Positions 48,190-57,862 of a stretch of DNA of 64,000 nt are shown in pieces (position 1 is the stretch's first letter; each line of letters opens with the position of its first letter). Source of the DNA: Flavimaribacter sediminis (GTDB taxonomy: Bacteria > Pseudomonadota > Alphaproteobacteria > Rhizobiales > Rhizobiaceae); NCBI RefSeq assembly GCF_019492055.1, contig NZ_JAICBX010000002.1:806001-870000 (forward strand), given 5' to 3'. The position numbers were made by a program, and so were the translations under genes. The notes under the pieces are model-generated. The model did no database searches. It had not been told where the DNA came from and saw only the letters and a list, made by a program, of their open reading frames with translations.

Positions 48190-49728
48190 TCACTGCGCCA
48201 GCCGGGCGAGCGCGCGCTTCTCGCGGCGTCGCTGGACCGAAGACGCGATGTTCATCGCCTCTCGGTATTTGGCGACTGTCCTGCGCGCAATTTCGATACC
48301 GTCGCCTTTCAGTATTCTGACGATAACGTCATCGGACAGCACTTGGCCGGCGTCCTCGTTGTCGACCATCTGCCGGATGCGATGACGCACGGCTTCCGAG
48401 GAATGGCTGTCGCCGCCGCCCGACGCGGCGATTGACGCGGAGAAGAAGAACTTGAGTTCGAAAATGCCCCGCGGCGTCAGCATGTACTTGTTGGACGTGA
48501 CCCGGGACACCGTCGATTCATGCATATCGATGGCGTCAGCCACGGATTTCAGAGTCAGCGGGCGCAAGGCCGTTACGCCGTTGGTCAGGAAATCGGATTG
48601 CTGCCGCACGATCTCCGTCGAGACCTTCATGATTGTTCGGGCGCGCTGATCGAGACTGCGGGTCAGCCAGTTCGCGTTGCGCATGCACTCGTTCAGGAAG
48701 TCCTGCTCCTCCCGCTTCAGGCCGTGTCGCGCCGAAACCGAGGCGCAATATTCCTGATCGACCAGGACCCGGGGCAGCGTGTCCGGATTGAGCTCCACAT
48801 TCCACAGGCCGTCGCTGCGCAGCCGCACGATAACGTCGGGCTGGATGGCCTGAATGACGGTCGTGTCGTAGCGATGACCCGGTTTTGGATCGAGCCTGCG
48901 GATCTCACCCAGCATATCGATGAGGTCGGCCTCGTCGACGCCGCAGAGCCGCCGGAGCGCCGCAAAATCACGTCGCGCGAGGAGTTCCAGGTTTCCAATC
49001 AGGGCCTGCATGGCCGGATCGAAGCGGTTCTTTCGCCTGAGCTGGATGGCAAGGCACTCGCCAAGATCGCGCGCAAACACGCCGGCCGGATCGAATTCCT
49101 GCAGGGAGGCAAGCACGGTTTCGAGCCGGTCTGCGCCGACATTGAGGCGCATCGCCGTTTCCTCAAGGTCGCTGCGCAGATAGCCGGACTCGTCAAGCTG
49201 GTCGGCAAGATCAGCGGCGATGGCCCGGTCGATCGGGTCTGCGAACGCGAATACGATTTGCTCGGCGATGATCTGCCTCAGGCTGTCGGGCGTGACGGCG
49301 AAACCGTCGAGGTCCTGGTATCCGTCGCCGGCGAGCGAAGACGAGCCGGGCATGGATTTCCATTGGGACGCAAGTTCCGGAGCGTCCGGTCGGACCGCGC
49401 CGCTGTCTTCGGGAAACACATCTTCAGGCGAGGCGTCGAGCCTTTCCGAGATCGAGACGCTGTCATTGTCGAGATTGGCGTCAAACCAGTCTTCTCGGTC
49501 GCCGGAATCCGGGTCGCGGTCGCCCAGTCGATCGTCCTCCGCAGACGCCGCCACCGGCCCGTGCTCGGATGGCGCGTGCTCCAGAAGCGGGTTCTTCTCG
49601 ATCTCCTGGTCGACATACTGGACAAGCTCCGCATGGGTAAGCTGCAGCAGCCGGATTGACTGCATAAGCTGCGGAGTCATCACCAGCGACTGGTTCTGAC
49701 GAAGCTGCAAAGTGGCCGAAAGAGCCAT
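48190..49728 (-). CDS. rpoN: RNA polymerase sigma-54 factor
   Basis: A 512-residue sigma-54. Region I is Gln/Leu-rich (LQLRQNQSLVMTPQLMQSIR). The acidic region II follows, then the core-binding domain, the helix-turn-helix (SVADAIDMHESTVSRVTSNK) and the RpoN box ARRTVAKYRE near the C-terminus, all intact. It directs transcription of nitrogen and other enhancer-dependent genes. It sits with ptsN and hpf downstream and the lpt genes upstream, the standard proteobacterial cluster. Confidence 0.98.
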   Translation of the reverse strand: MALSATLQLRQNQSLVMTPQLMQSIRLLQLTHAELVQYVDQEIEKNPLLEHAPSEHGPVAASAEDDRLGDRDPDSGDREDWFDANLDNDSVSISERLDASPEDVFPEDSGAVRPDAPELASQWKSMPGSSSLAGDGYQDLDGFAVTPDSLRQIIAEQIVFAFADPIDRAIAADLADQLDESGYLRSDLEETAMRLNVGADRLETVLASLQEFDPAGVFARDLGECLAIQLRRKNRFDPAMQALIGNLELLARRDFAALRRLCGVDEADLIDMLGEIRRLDPKPGHRYDTTVIQAIQPDVIVRLRSDGLWNVELNPDTLPRVLVDQEYCASVSARHGLKREEQDFLNECMRNANWLTRSLDQRARTIMKVSTEIVRQQSDFLTNGVTALRPLTLKSVADAIDMHESTVSRVTSNKYMLTPRGIFELKFFFSASIAASGGGDSHSSEAVRHRIRQMVDNEDAGQVLSDDVIVRILKGDGIEIARRTVAKYREAMNIASSVQRRREKRALARLAQ

Positions 49729-50101
49729 GGCTACACCAAATCCCCCTGCCCGGCCTCCGACGCCGGGTACTCACGCACACGCCGCCATCCGCGCGCGCTT
49801 GACCGACATTGCATCCCGCCGCCCTCGTTACAGGCGCTCGCCAATGCGACGCGCAGACTTCCATTGTTGTCTGGAGTAACTGCTTAACGCCTTGCGGGAT
49901 AACTATTCGTCGAAAATATCGGCCCAATTATCAAAACTGGCCCGAAAATTGCTTCTTTTCGTATTCAGAGTCAAGCGGGAAGTGGATTTGCGGCTGTCGA
50001 AACGCAGTCGCGGGAGGGGTCAAACAAGCCCGTGAGCTCTGTTTTTAATACAAATAACCGATATTGACCAGAAAAATATTGCGGCGCACCATTCGCTGGA
50101 A
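49729..50101. other. lptB-rpoN intergenic region, 373 bp, no gene
   Basis: No coding region is supported. The part nearest lptB is AT-rich. It must carry the rpoN promoter, but I found no pair close to consensus; a TTGACT on the reverse strand near 49970 has only a weak partner. No strong terminator after lptB was seen. Confidence 0.4.
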
Positions 50102-50923
50102 CTAAAGCGAAAACCCCTCACCCAGATAGAGTCGCCGCACATCGGCGTCGGCGACGATTTCCTGCGGCAGGCCGTGCGTCAGCACCTTTCCCCCATGGAT
50201 GATATAGGCGCGGTCGATCAGCTTGAGGGTCTCGCGCACATTGTGATCGGTGATCAGCACACCGATTCCGCGACTGGTGAGATGGCGCACGAGGGCCTGG
50301 ATGTCCGACACGGCGATCGGATCAACGCCTGCGAACGGCTCGTCGAGCAGCATGAAGGTCGGATCCGAAGCAAGCGACCGCGCAATTTCGAGACGCCGGC
50401 GCTCGCCGCCCGACAACGAGATCGAGGGGGCGCTGCGCAAATGGTCGATACCGAACTCTTCGAGAAGATCGTCAAGCTTGCGCTTGCGCGCCTGTTTGTC
50501 GGGCTCGACGATCTCGAGAACGGCGCGAATGTTTTCCTCCACGCTCAGTCCACGGAAAATCGAGGCCTCCTGCGGCAGGTAGCCCAGTCCCAGCCGGGCG
50601 CGGCGATACATGGGCATTGACGTCACGTCGTAACCGTCGATCCTGATCTCGCCCTCATCGACCGGCACCAGTCCGGTGATCATGTAGAAACAGGTGGTCT
50701 TGCCTGCGCCGTTGGGGCCAAGCAGCCCGACGGCCTCGCCCCGCCTCAACCCGAGCGAAACGCCATCGACGACGCGCCGTTTCTTGTACGCTTTGGTGAG
50801 GCCCCGGGCGACCAGGGTGCCCTCATATCGACCATTTCCGGATTTGGCGGTCGATCCGGCCGGCTCGCGGTTCTCGCCTTCAGGGCCGGCCGTTGCGCCG
50901 TCATCAGTGGTTACAAATGCCAA
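50102..50923 (-). CDS. lptB: lipopolysaccharide export ATP-binding protein LptB, TTG start
   Basis: A 273-residue ABC ATPase that powers LPS extraction with LptFG. Walker A is GLLGPNGAGKTTCFYMITGL, signature SLSGGERRRLEIARSLA, Walker B FMLLDEPFAGVDP and the switch His in ITDHNVRET. A variable 35-residue N-terminal extension precedes the core. The only usable start before the core is TTG at 50923 (a stop lies two codons upstream), with GAGG nearby. It follows lptA by 33 bp. Confidence 0.96.
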   Translation of the reverse strand: MAFVTTDDGATAGPEGENREPAGSTAKSGNGRYEGTLVARGLTKAYKKRRVVDGVSLGLRRGEAVGLLGPNGAGKTTCFYMITGLVPVDEGEIRIDGYDVTSMPMYRRARLGLGYLPQEASIFRGLSVEENIRAVLEIVEPDKQARKRKLDDLLEEFGIDHLRSAPSISLSGGERRRLEIARSLASDPTFMLLDEPFAGVDPIAVSDIQALVRHLTSRGIGVLITDHNVRETLKLIDRAYIIHGGKVLTHGLPQEIVADADVRRLYLGEGFSL

Positions 50924-50956
50924 TATCTAAGCCTCGTCCGTCCACGGGGACGAAAT

Positions 50957-51637
50957 TCAGTTCGTTTTGCGCCGCCGCTCGCCGCCCTCGGGCCGGCTGC
51001 TGTCTTTCGCCTTGGGGTCAAGCTGCATCTTCACGCGACCATTGCCCCCGCCGCAACCGTCCAGCTTGGCCTCGCCGCTCTTCATGAAAACGGTCAGCTT
51101 GCAGCCGACAAGGACATTGTTGCCTTCGGTGAGAACAACCCTTTCGCCGGTCAACTCAAGCACCTCGGTCTTCATGTTGAAGATACCCCGATCGGCTGTC
51201 GCGGTCTGCTCGCCGGACTGGATATAGACCGTGTCGGCGACGTCGATACGTTCGATGTTGGAGCCAAGACCCGAGGTCGGGCTCGCCGGAGCCTGTCCAC
51301 CGCCCTCAGCCGACTGCTGGCCTTGAGCGCCGTCGCCGGAACGCTGGCCTTGGGCCGGTTCTTGCTTCTCGTAGTAAACGGTCATGACGCCGGACTGCAA
51401 CAAGGTCTCGCCCTGAACGACCTTCACGTTGCCGGTGAAGATCGCGGTGCCGTCCTGATCCTTGACCTGAAGCTGATCGCTCTCGATCTGGATCGGCTTG
51501 TCGCCGGAGATCGCGAGACCGTCCATCCTGCTCGACGTCGCCTGCTGCGCAGCCGCGGAACCAAGAACCCCGCCAACCAGCGCCGCCGCCAGCAACCCGC
51601 ATGCGGCCGTCAGGACGTTGCGTTTCATTGAAGTCAT
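50957..51637 (-). CDS. lptA: lipopolysaccharide transport periplasmic protein LptA
   Basis: A 226-residue OstA-like periplasmic bridge protein. Signal peptide about 1-30 (VLTAACGLLAAALVGGVLGS, cleaved after AAA-type site). The jellyroll strands include GDKPIQIESDQLQVKDQDGT and AIFTGNVKVVQGETLLQSGV. An unusual Gln/Gly/Ala/Pro-rich insertion of about 35 residues follows EKQEP and precedes SNIERIDV, explaining the extra length over the usual 170-190. The C-terminal tail is basic (GGERRRKTN). AGGAA precedes the ATG at 51637. Confidence 0.93.
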   Translation of the reverse strand: MTSMKRNVLTAACGLLAAALVGGVLGSAAAQQATSSRMDGLAISGDKPIQIESDQLQVKDQDGTAIFTGNVKVVQGETLLQSGVMTVYYEKQEPAQGQRSGDGAQGQQSAEGGGQAPASPTSGLGSNIERIDVADTVYIQSGEQTATADRGIFNMKTEVLELTGERVVLTEGNNVLVGCKLTVFMKSGEAKLDGCGGGNGRVKMQLDPKAKDSSRPEGGERRRKTN

Positions 51638-51657
51638 GTCCGTTCCTGTTCCACTCG

Positions 51658-52341
51658 CTAGTCACCGGACCTGCCGGTCTTGCGGTTCTTCTTTTCCTGC
51701 GGCTTGATCGTCATGTCGACATTGTCTTTGAACGTGATCAACGAGCCGTTATCCGAAATGACAAGTTTTTCCGCAGAGATCAATGCCTGATCCGTGTCAA
51801 TTCGGACACGCCCCTCGGATTTCAACTCGCTCGTTTCGATATTGATGTCGGCCTGGCGTAAATTGGCCTTCATCCCGGAGCGGGTGACAACCGTGAATGG
51901 CTGATCGAGCGTCAGCATGTTCTCGACACGGTTGTAAATTCCGCTAACCGCCTCCAGCGTCGCGCTGTCGTCTTTTCCGAACTCGATCTCGGCCGAAATA
52001 TCCTCAAGCCGGACGACGTCCTGCGCCGACAGGTCCTGCACGGCGCGAGACGCCACCACCGAGTACATTTTGTCGCCGCCCGCGCGCCCCGTCATATGCG
52101 GATTGGCCATCACCAGCTTGCCGCCGGAAATGGAGGCGCCGGCAAAGCCGACGTCCGGAGGCAGGGCTCGCGCCAGCATCGTTACTCCGATGAACATCGC
52201 TATCGCCAAAAGCGCCGCGATCGGGAACGCGATCTTCAGAAAACGAACCAGTCTGGAATGCTTCCTGGCTTTCGCATAGCCCTTGGGAAGGCCGCCTTTC
52301 GGTAAATTTTCCGTGGCGGGATATGGAGTGACATTTGCCAT
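51658..52341 (-). CDS. lptC: LPS export system protein LptC
   Basis: A 227-residue bitopic inner-membrane protein: one membrane segment at about residues 37-60 (FLKIAFPIAALLAIAMFIGV) and a periplasmic jellyroll (LTLDQPFTVVTRSGMKANLR, then SEGRVRIDTDQALISAEKLV). It takes LPS from LptBFG and passes it to LptA. The ATG at 52341 was taken; an in-frame TTG 27 codons upstream is possible. The gene is followed after 20 bp by lptA. Confidence 0.92.
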   Translation of the reverse strand: MANVTPYPATENLPKGGLPKGYAKARKHSRLVRFLKIAFPIAALLAIAMFIGVTMLARALPPDVGFAGASISGGKLVMANPHMTGRAGGDKMYSVVASRAVQDLSAQDVVRLEDISAEIEFGKDDSATLEAVSGIYNRVENMLTLDQPFTVVTRSGMKANLRQADINIETSELKSEGRVRIDTDQALISAEKLVISDNGSLITFKDNVDMTIKPQEKKNRKTGRSGD

Positions 52342-52584
52342 GGCTGACGTTTCAGGATCTTCCGAGAATGCTGCAATGCGATCCGCCGAACCGCTCCTTC
52401 GATTGACGCATTCTGACAGCAATTAACATATCGTGGTCGTTGCTTACAGAACCAAAGTGGCGAATCTGTGCATTTGCGCAATGTATTCGAAAACGGCCCG
52501 GCTGACCCGCAGTTGCGCGACGCACAATAACGGGTTACCCAGTGAGGACGCTACGACACAGGTTGAAACGCACGGGACACGGCC

Positions 52585-53553
52585 ATGGATCACAGCAGCA
52601 TAACGGATCGTCGCCGGCTGAGGAGGAAGCTGACTTTCTGGCGTATCGCGACGCTTGTCGCGATACTCGCAGTCGTCGCCGGTCTTTTCTTCGGATTAGG
52701 CGAAGGCGAGACCATCGGCGGCAAGGCGTCGCCGCATATTGCCCGCGTGACCATATCCGGCGTCATCACCGACAACCAGGAACTGCAAAAACGCCTCGAT
52801 ACGATCGTCAAGAACGACAATGTCCAGGCGGTCATCCTGCGACTCAATTCACCCGGCGGGACCTCCTATGGCGGAGAGGTTTTGTACAAGTCCGTGCTCA
52901 AGCTCGGAGAAACCAAGCCGGTCGTTGCGGACGTGCGCACGCTGGCGGCGTCGGCGGCCTACATGATCGCCTGCGGCACGGATTACATCGTCGCCGGCGA
53001 CACGTCCATTGTCGGATCGATCGGCGTCATCTTCCAGTACGCACAGGTCCAGGAGCTGCTCGACAAGATCGGCGTCAAGGTCGAGGAAATCAAATCGGCG
53101 CCGCTGAAAGCCGAACCTTCGCCGTTCCACGAGGCGAGCGCCGAAGCCAAGCAGATGATCGATTCCATGATCACCGATTCCTACGACTGGTTCGTGACCC
53201 TGGTGTCGGAAAGGCGCAAGCTGCCGATGTCCGAGACGCGCAAGCTTGCAGACGGCAGCATCTTCACCGGCCGGCAGGCGGCGGACAACGGCCTCATCGA
53301 CATTGTCGGCGGCGAGGAGGACATCCGCAAATATCTGGCGGAACAGGATATCGACGACACGCTCGACATCATCGACTGGGAGCCCCGCAAGTCGCGAACG
53401 GAGCTGATACTGGGCGACGCGATGGCCAAAATCTTCAATGCCTTCGGGCAGAACAGCTTTCCTTTCGCGGAGGAGCTGAAGGCGCTCGCCGACCGCAAGT
53501 TGTTCCTTGACGGCCTCGTGTCCGTTTGGCACTTTGGCGAGGCAGACAAATAG
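52585..53553 (+). CDS. sppA: signal peptide peptidase SppA (short form)
   Basis: A 322-residue S49 peptidase with one N-terminal membrane helix ([19 protein letters not shown]). The nucleophile Ser is in [20 protein letters not shown] with the partner Lys in [14 protein letters not shown], and the block [11 protein letters not shown] is typical. It degrades cleaved signal peptides in the inner membrane. It is followed after 19 bp by ihfB, a pair often seen in rhizobia. Confidence 0.94.
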   Translation: MDHSSITDRRRLRRKLTFWRIATLVAILAVVAGLFFGLGEGETIGGKASPHIARVTISGVITDNQELQKRLDTIVKNDNVQAVILRLNSPGGTSYGGEVLYKSVLKLGETKPVVADVRTLAASAAYMIACGTDYIVAGDTSIVGSIGVIFQYAQVQELLDKIGVKVEEIKSAPLKAEPSPFHEASAEAKQMIDSMITDSYDWFVTLVSERRKLPMSETRKLADGSIFTGRQAADNGLIDIVGGEEDIRKYLAEQDIDDTLDIIDWEPRKSRTELILGDAMAKIFNAFGQNSFPFAEELKALADRKLFLDGLVSVWHFGEADK

Positions 53554-53572
53554 CACGGACGGGGGAAAAGCC

Positions 53573-53863
53573 GTGATCAAATCGGAACTTGTGCAAATAA
53601 TTGCATCTCAGAACCCGCACCTTTACCACCGGGACGTGGAAAACATCGTCAACGCCGTGCTCGACGAGATCACCGACGCGCTGGCCGAGGGCAATCGCGT
53701 CGAATTGCGCGGCTTCGGCGCGTTTTCCGTCAAAAACAGGCCTTCGCGTTCCGGACGCAATCCGCGGACCGGCGAAACCGTGCATGTTGAAGAGAAATGG
53801 GTGCCGTTTTTCAAGACCGGCAAGGAATTGCGGGAACGTCTCAATCCGCAGGACGCCGGCTGA
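53573..53863 (+). CDS. ihfB: integration host factor subunit beta, GTG start
   Basis: A 96-residue HU/IHF-family protein. The DNA-bending beta arm is [20 protein letters not shown] followed by [11 protein letters not shown]; the N-terminal helices are [23 protein letters not shown] at 53573 follows GGGGGAAAAG by a few bases and matches the family's start. It pairs with IHF-alpha (encoded elsewhere) to bend DNA at promoters, including sigma-54 promoters. Confidence 0.96.
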   Translation: MIKSELVQIIASQNPHLYHRDVENIVNAVLDEITDALAEGNRVELRGFGAFSVKNRPSRSGRNPRTGETVHVEEKWVPFFKTGKELRERLNPQDAG

Positions 53864-54011
53864 CCGGGCTCAGCCGGTCGACGGCATGAGGCGGCGCGAT
53901 GGATTGTCCTGCGGACAAGTTGATGCATTTGTTCTATAGAGACAGGAAACGGGCGCGGCGACAGAGCTGATAGCAACGTCCCGGGCCGCAGCAATTTGAG
54001 CGAATGACGCG

Positions 54012-54350
54012 ATGACACGCAAGCTTATCAACATACTCATACTCCTTCCGATCGGCATCGTGCTGATTGTGCTTTCGGTGGCCAATCGCAATGAAGTGAC
54101 GCTGGCGCTCAATCCTTTCCGCCCCTCGGACACGCTGCTGTCCGTATCGGCGCCGCTTTTCGTGTTCCTGTTCGGAGCGCTGATTCTCGGGATGATCATC
54201 GGTTCTCTGGCGACCTGGTTCAATCAGGGCAAGCACCGCAAGAAGGCCCGCCAGGAAGCAAAAGAGGCCGTCAAGTGGCATACAGAGGCGGACCGGCAGC
54301 GCGAGCGCGCCGAAACCGTCGCCGGCCAGCGGTCACTGCCGACCGCGTAA
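54012..54350 (+). CDS. LapA-domain (DUF1049) membrane protein
   Basis: A 112-residue protein with two membrane helices (LINILILLPIGIVLIVLSVA and LFVFLFGALILGMIIGSLAT) joined by a short loop with NRNEVTLALNPF, and a charged cytoplasmic helix at the end (KKARQEAKEAVKWHTEADRQ). This is the LapA/YciS layout. In E. coli LapA acts with LapB in control of LPS synthesis; the role here is by analogy. It lies 148 bp after ihfB. Confidence 0.88.
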   Translation: MTRKLINILILLPIGIVLIVLSVANRNEVTLALNPFRPSDTLLSVSAPLFVFLFGALILGMIIGSLATWFNQGKHRKKARQEAKEAVKWHTEADRQRERAETVAGQRSLPTA

Positions 54351-54395
54351 AGGCGGCGTCAGACTTCGTCCATTTCGAAAAGAGCCGACAGCGCC

Positions 54396-55361
54396 ATGCA
54401 ACTTATCTCAGCCGAGGCGGTTGACCGGATCCTCGACCATCACAGCCTTGCCGATGCTCTCGCCGACGCCTTTCGGGGCGGCGTTGCCGCGCCGGTGCGC
54501 CACCACCACACGATCGAGCGCGCAAGCGGATCTGACAGCACGCTGCTTTTGATGCCGGCGTGGAGCGACTTCTCCCAGCCCGTTTCCGGCAACGGGTACA
54601 TGGGCGTCAAGATCGCAACGGTCAGTCCCGACAATAACAGCATCGGCAAACCGGCGGTCATGGCGGTCTATCTGCTGTCGGACGGAACGACCGGCGAACC
54701 GCTTGCGCTCATCGACGGCCAGTCGCTGACCCTTTGGCGCACCGCGACCGCATCGGCGCTGGCAGGGCGCTATCTGGCGCGCAAGGGCGCAAGCCGGATG
54801 GCGATGATCGGCGCAGGCAAGCTCTCGGGCCATCTGATCCGAGCGCATGCGGCGATGCATCCCGTTGAGCACGTCACGATCTGGAATCGCAGCAAAGCCA
54901 ACGCGGAGAAGCTTGCGGAAGAGCTGGCGGCCGAACCTTTTGCGGTGGACGTAACGGAAGATCGCAAAGCGGCGATCGCCGACGCCGACATCATCAGCGC
55001 CGCCACCATATCCGCGACGCCGCTGATCGAGGGCGCATGGCTGAAACCCGGCGCCCATGTCGATCTCGTCGGCGCCTTCACGCCGGACTTGCGCGAAAGC
55101 GACGACGAGGCTGTGCGCAGGGCGACGCTGTTCGTCGACACGTTCGACGGCGCGCTGAAGGAGGCAGGCGATCTCGTACAGCCTATCGAGGCGGGGGTCA
55201 TCAGCCGCTCCGACGTTGCGGCCGAACTGGCGATGCTGTGTCGCGGCGACCATCCGGGCCGTCGGGACGACACGGAGATCACGCTGTTCAAATCCACCGG
55301 GGCGTCACTGGAGGATTTCGCCGCCGGTTGCCTGGTGTGGGAAAAATTTCAGGCGGTCTGA
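54396..55361 (+). CDS. ornithine cyclodeaminase/mu-crystallin family protein
   Basis: A 321-residue OCD-family oxidoreductase. The substrate segment is YMGVKIATVSPDNNSIGKPA, followed by LALIDGQSLTLWRTATASAL. The NAD(P) fold begins with MAMIGAGKLSGHLIRAHAAM (GxGxxS). Members include ornithine cyclodeaminase, alanine dehydrogenase and ketimine reductases, so the reaction cannot be named. It converges with the CoxG-like gene (6-bp gap). Confidence 0.85.
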   Translation: MQLISAEAVDRILDHHSLADALADAFRGGVAAPVRHHHTIERASGSDSTLLLMPAWSDFSQPVSGNGYMGVKIATVSPDNNSIGKPAVMAVYLLSDGTTGEPLALIDGQSLTLWRTATASALAGRYLARKGASRMAMIGAGKLSGHLIRAHAAMHPVEHVTIWNRSKANAEKLAEELAAEPFAVDVTEDRKAAIADADIISAATISATPLIEGAWLKPGAHVDLVGAFTPDLRESDDEAVRRATLFVDTFDGALKEAGDLVQPIEAGVISRSDVAAELAMLCRGDHPGRRDDTEITLFKSTGASLEDFAAGCLVWEKFQAV

Positions 55362-55367
55362 CCGCGT

Positions 55368-55814
55368 TCAGGCGTCGCCTTCGACGATAGTCTTGAAATT
55401 CTCGAAAAACTGGCCGGCGAGCTTTTTCGACGTGGAGTCGATCAGGCGCGAGCCGAGCTGGGCGATCTTGCCGCCGACCTGGGCCTTCACCTCATAGGAC
55501 AAAACAGTTTCGTCGCCTTCTTCCTCAAGACTGACATCCGCTCCGCCCTTGGCGAAGCCGGCAACGCCGCCCTTGCCCTCTCCGGAAATTGTGTAGCTTT
55601 CCGGCGCATTGATGTTCTCGAGCGTCACGGCGCCGTTGAATTTCGCGGAAACCGGTCCGATCTTCAACTTGACGGTGGCCGCCATCTCGTTCTCGCCGGT
55701 CTGTTCCAGGGATTCGCAGCCCGGGATGCACTGCTTGAGCACTTCCGGATTGTTCAGCGCCTCCCACACGACTTCGCGTGACGCTGCTATGCGTTCCTCG
55801 CCCTTCATTTCCAT
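55368..55814 (-). CDS. CoxG-like SRPBCC family protein
   Basis: A 148-residue START/SRPBCC-fold protein: MKGEERIAASREVVWEALNN, PEVLKQCIPGCESLEQTGEN and KIGPVSAKFNGAVTLENINA are the CoxG (carbon monoxide dehydrogenase subunit G) pattern. The C-terminal membrane anchor found in some CoxG proteins is missing. No CO dehydrogenase genes lie nearby, so a role in CO oxidation is unlikely; hydrophobic ligand binding is the safe statement. GGAGGAAAT lies before the ATG at 55814. Confidence 0.87.
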   Translation of the reverse strand: MEMKGEERIAASREVVWEALNNPEVLKQCIPGCESLEQTGENEMAATVKLKIGPVSAKFNGAVTLENINAPESYTISGEGKGGVAGFAKGGADVSLEEEGDETVLSYEVKAQVGGKIAQLGSRLIDSTSKKLAGQFFENFKTIVEGDA

Positions 55815-55937
55815 GAGATTTCCTCCCGTTGGATGTTACTTTACAGGCGCCGGCGGAAAGGATCCGGCAAATCACCGGGACTATGCTTTGATAATTGCGC
55901 TTTGCCAAGACTCCGGCACAATGTTAGAGCCGTCATC

Positions 55938-57017
55938 ATGAGAAACAGACCTGTGGATTTGAAGGCAAGCCCCCGGAAACAAGCCGGAAAACGGCGCGGG
56001 CGGCCGTCCGAAACGCATTCAAAGAAAAAGCCGCACAATTCGTCCGGGACCAGGGGACCGACCAGGGCCGAACAATCCGTGCGGAAGGACAGGAAGCCGA
56101 TCGCGCGGCGCGCAGGCGACCGTCCGTCAGAACGCGCTCCTTTGATTCTCGAGACGCCGGCCCATGAAGGCTATGCGCTGCTGGATACGGGCGACGGGGA
56201 GAAGATGGAGCGCTACGGACCTTTCCGGATCGTGCGACCGGAAGCCCAGGCGCTTTGGCCGCGCAGCCAACCGCCGGCGGAATGGGAAACGGCCGACGCC
56301 GTGTTTACCGGCGATACGGACGAGGACGGCGTTGGCCGCTGGCATTTCCCGGGCAAACCCACGGGCGAGTCCTGGCCGATGCGGCTCGCCGGCGTCGACT
56401 TTCTGGCGCGGCTGACCTCGTTTCGCCATGTCGGCGTTTTTCCGGAACAGACTGCGCACTGGCAATGGATGCGCGAACGGATCGAGGAAAGCCGGCGGCC
56501 GGTCAAGGTTCTCAATCTCTTCGGCTATACCGGCGTCGCCTCGCTGGTGGCGGCCGACGCCTGCGCGGAAGTCACGCATGTGGACGCCTCAAAGAAAGCG
56601 ATTGGCTGGGCGCGCGAAAACCAGGCGCTGGCCGGTCTTGCAGACAGGCCGGTGCGCTGGATCTGCGACGATGCGACGAAATTCATCAATCGCGAAATCC
56701 GGCGCGGCAACCGCTATGACGTCATCCTGACCGATCCGCCGAAGTTCGGCCGGGGTCCGGACGGTGAGGTGTGGCAGCTCTTCGACGACCTGCCGCATAT
56801 GCTGGACGCCTGCCGAACCCTGTTGTCGGCGGACCCGATCGGCCTGGTGCTGACCGCTTACTCGATCCGCGCCTCCTTCTATTCGATCCACGAACTGATG
56901 CGCGAGACGATGCGCGGCGCAGGCGGCTGCGTCGAATCCGGAGAACTCATTATTCGCGAGGAAGCGCGCGACATCAAACTTTCGACGTCCCTGTTCAGCC
57001 GTTGGGTTCCCGCATGA
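55938..57017 (+). CDS. class I SAM-dependent rRNA methyltransferase (RlmI-like)
   Basis: A 359-residue methyltransferase. SAM motif I is VLNLFGYTGVASLVAADA, and the catalytic motif IV is DVILTDPPKFGRGPDG. The first 70 residues are strongly basic and disordered-looking (KQAGKRRGRPSETHSKKKPH), probably RNA-binding. By family it methylates cytosine or another base in rRNA. It overlaps the next gene by four bases (ATGA), making a two-enzyme RNA-modification unit with lspA downstream. Confidence 0.87.
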   Translation: MRNRPVDLKASPRKQAGKRRGRPSETHSKKKPHNSSGTRGPTRAEQSVRKDRKPIARRAGDRPSERAPLILETPAHEGYALLDTGDGEKMERYGPFRIVRPEAQALWPRSQPPAEWETADAVFTGDTDEDGVGRWHFPGKPTGESWPMRLAGVDFLARLTSFRHVGVFPEQTAHWQWMRERIEESRRPVKVLNLFGYTGVASLVAADACAEVTHVDASKKAIGWARENQALAGLADRPVRWICDDATKFINREIRRGNRYDVILTDPPKFGRGPDGEVWQLFDDLPHMLDACRTLLSADPIGLVLTAYSIRASFYSIHELMRETMRGAGGCVESGELIIREEARDIKLSTSLFSRWVPA

Positions 57018-57862
57018 TCGGCTCCGGAGAACCGCTCGGCCGCGTGGGCCAGGTGAAAGAGGTCACGAGCCTCGCGAACCCGATCATCAAGGATATCCGC
57101 GCGCTCAGCCAGAAAAAGAACCGGGACCGGTCGAACCAGTTCCTGGCCGAGGGCCTGAAACTCGTCATTGACGGGTTGGAGCTCGGCTGGACGATCCGGA
57201 CGCTGATCTATTCCAAGGCGGCCAAAGGCAAGTCCGCGGTGGAGCGGGTGGCGGCGCGCACCGTGGCCTCCGGCGGGCTGGTTCTGGAGGTGAGCGAAAA
57301 GGTGCTCTCCGCCATCACCCGCCGCGACAACCCGCAAATGGTCTGCGCCGTTTTCGAGCAACGCTACGCGCCGCTGGAAAGCCTGCAGCCAAAGGACAAC
57401 GAAACCTGGATCGCGCTCGACCGCATCCGGGATCCCGGCAATCTCGGCACGATCATCCGCACCGCGGACGCCGCCGGAGCAAGCGGCGTCATACTCGTCG
57501 GAGAAACGACCGACCCCTTTTCACTGGAAACGATCCGCGCGACAATGGGATCGGTCTTCGCAGTTTCCGTCGCCCGGTGCGGCGTGGAGGCGTTTTTGAA
57601 ATGGAGATCGAAGAATCCGCTGCTGCTGATTGGAACCCACCTCGCCGGCGCCATTGATTATCGCGCGGTGGACTATACAGTAAAGCCGACTGTCATCCTG
57701 ATGGGAAACGAACAGGCAGGGCTGCCCGACGAGCTGTCCGCGGCGTGCGACCATCTGGTAAGAATACCACAGGCCGGCCGGGCCGATTCGCTGAACCTGG
57801 CCGTGGCCACCGGCGTCATGATATTCGAGGCGAGACGCCATATGTTGAAGGTCGAACCATGA
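57014..57862 (+). CDS. TrmH/SpoU-family RNA 2'-O-methyltransferase
   Basis: A 282-residue SPOUT enzyme. The N-terminal substrate-binding domain starts with TSLANPIIKDIRALSQKKNR and NQFLAEGLKLVIDGLELGW. The knot motifs are all present: LDRIRDPGNLGTIIRTADAA, LMGNEQAGLPDEL and IPQAGRADSLNLAVATGVMI. It methylates a ribose in rRNA or tRNA; the exact nucleotide cannot be told. Its start and stop overlap both neighbours (ATGA each), so MTase-TrmH-lspA are coupled. Confidence 0.9.
   Translation: MIGSGEPLGRVGQVKEVTSLANPIIKDIRALSQKKNRDRSNQFLAEGLKLVIDGLELGWTIRTLIYSKAAKGKSAVERVAARTVASGGLVLEVSEKVLSAITRRDNPQMVCAVFEQRYAPLESLQPKDNETWIALDRIRDPGNLGTIIRTADAAGASGVILVGETTDPFSLETIRATMGSVFAVSVARCGVEAFLKWRSKNPLLLIGTHLAGAIDYRAVDYTVKPTVILMGNEQAGLPDELSAACDHLVRIPQAGRADSLNLAVATGVMIFEARRHMLKVEP

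Noticed and set aside
55368-55814. The CoxG-like gene as part of a CO dehydrogenase cluster.
   Set aside because: No coxL, coxM or coxS genes are near and the membrane anchor is missing; kept only as an SRPBCC protein.
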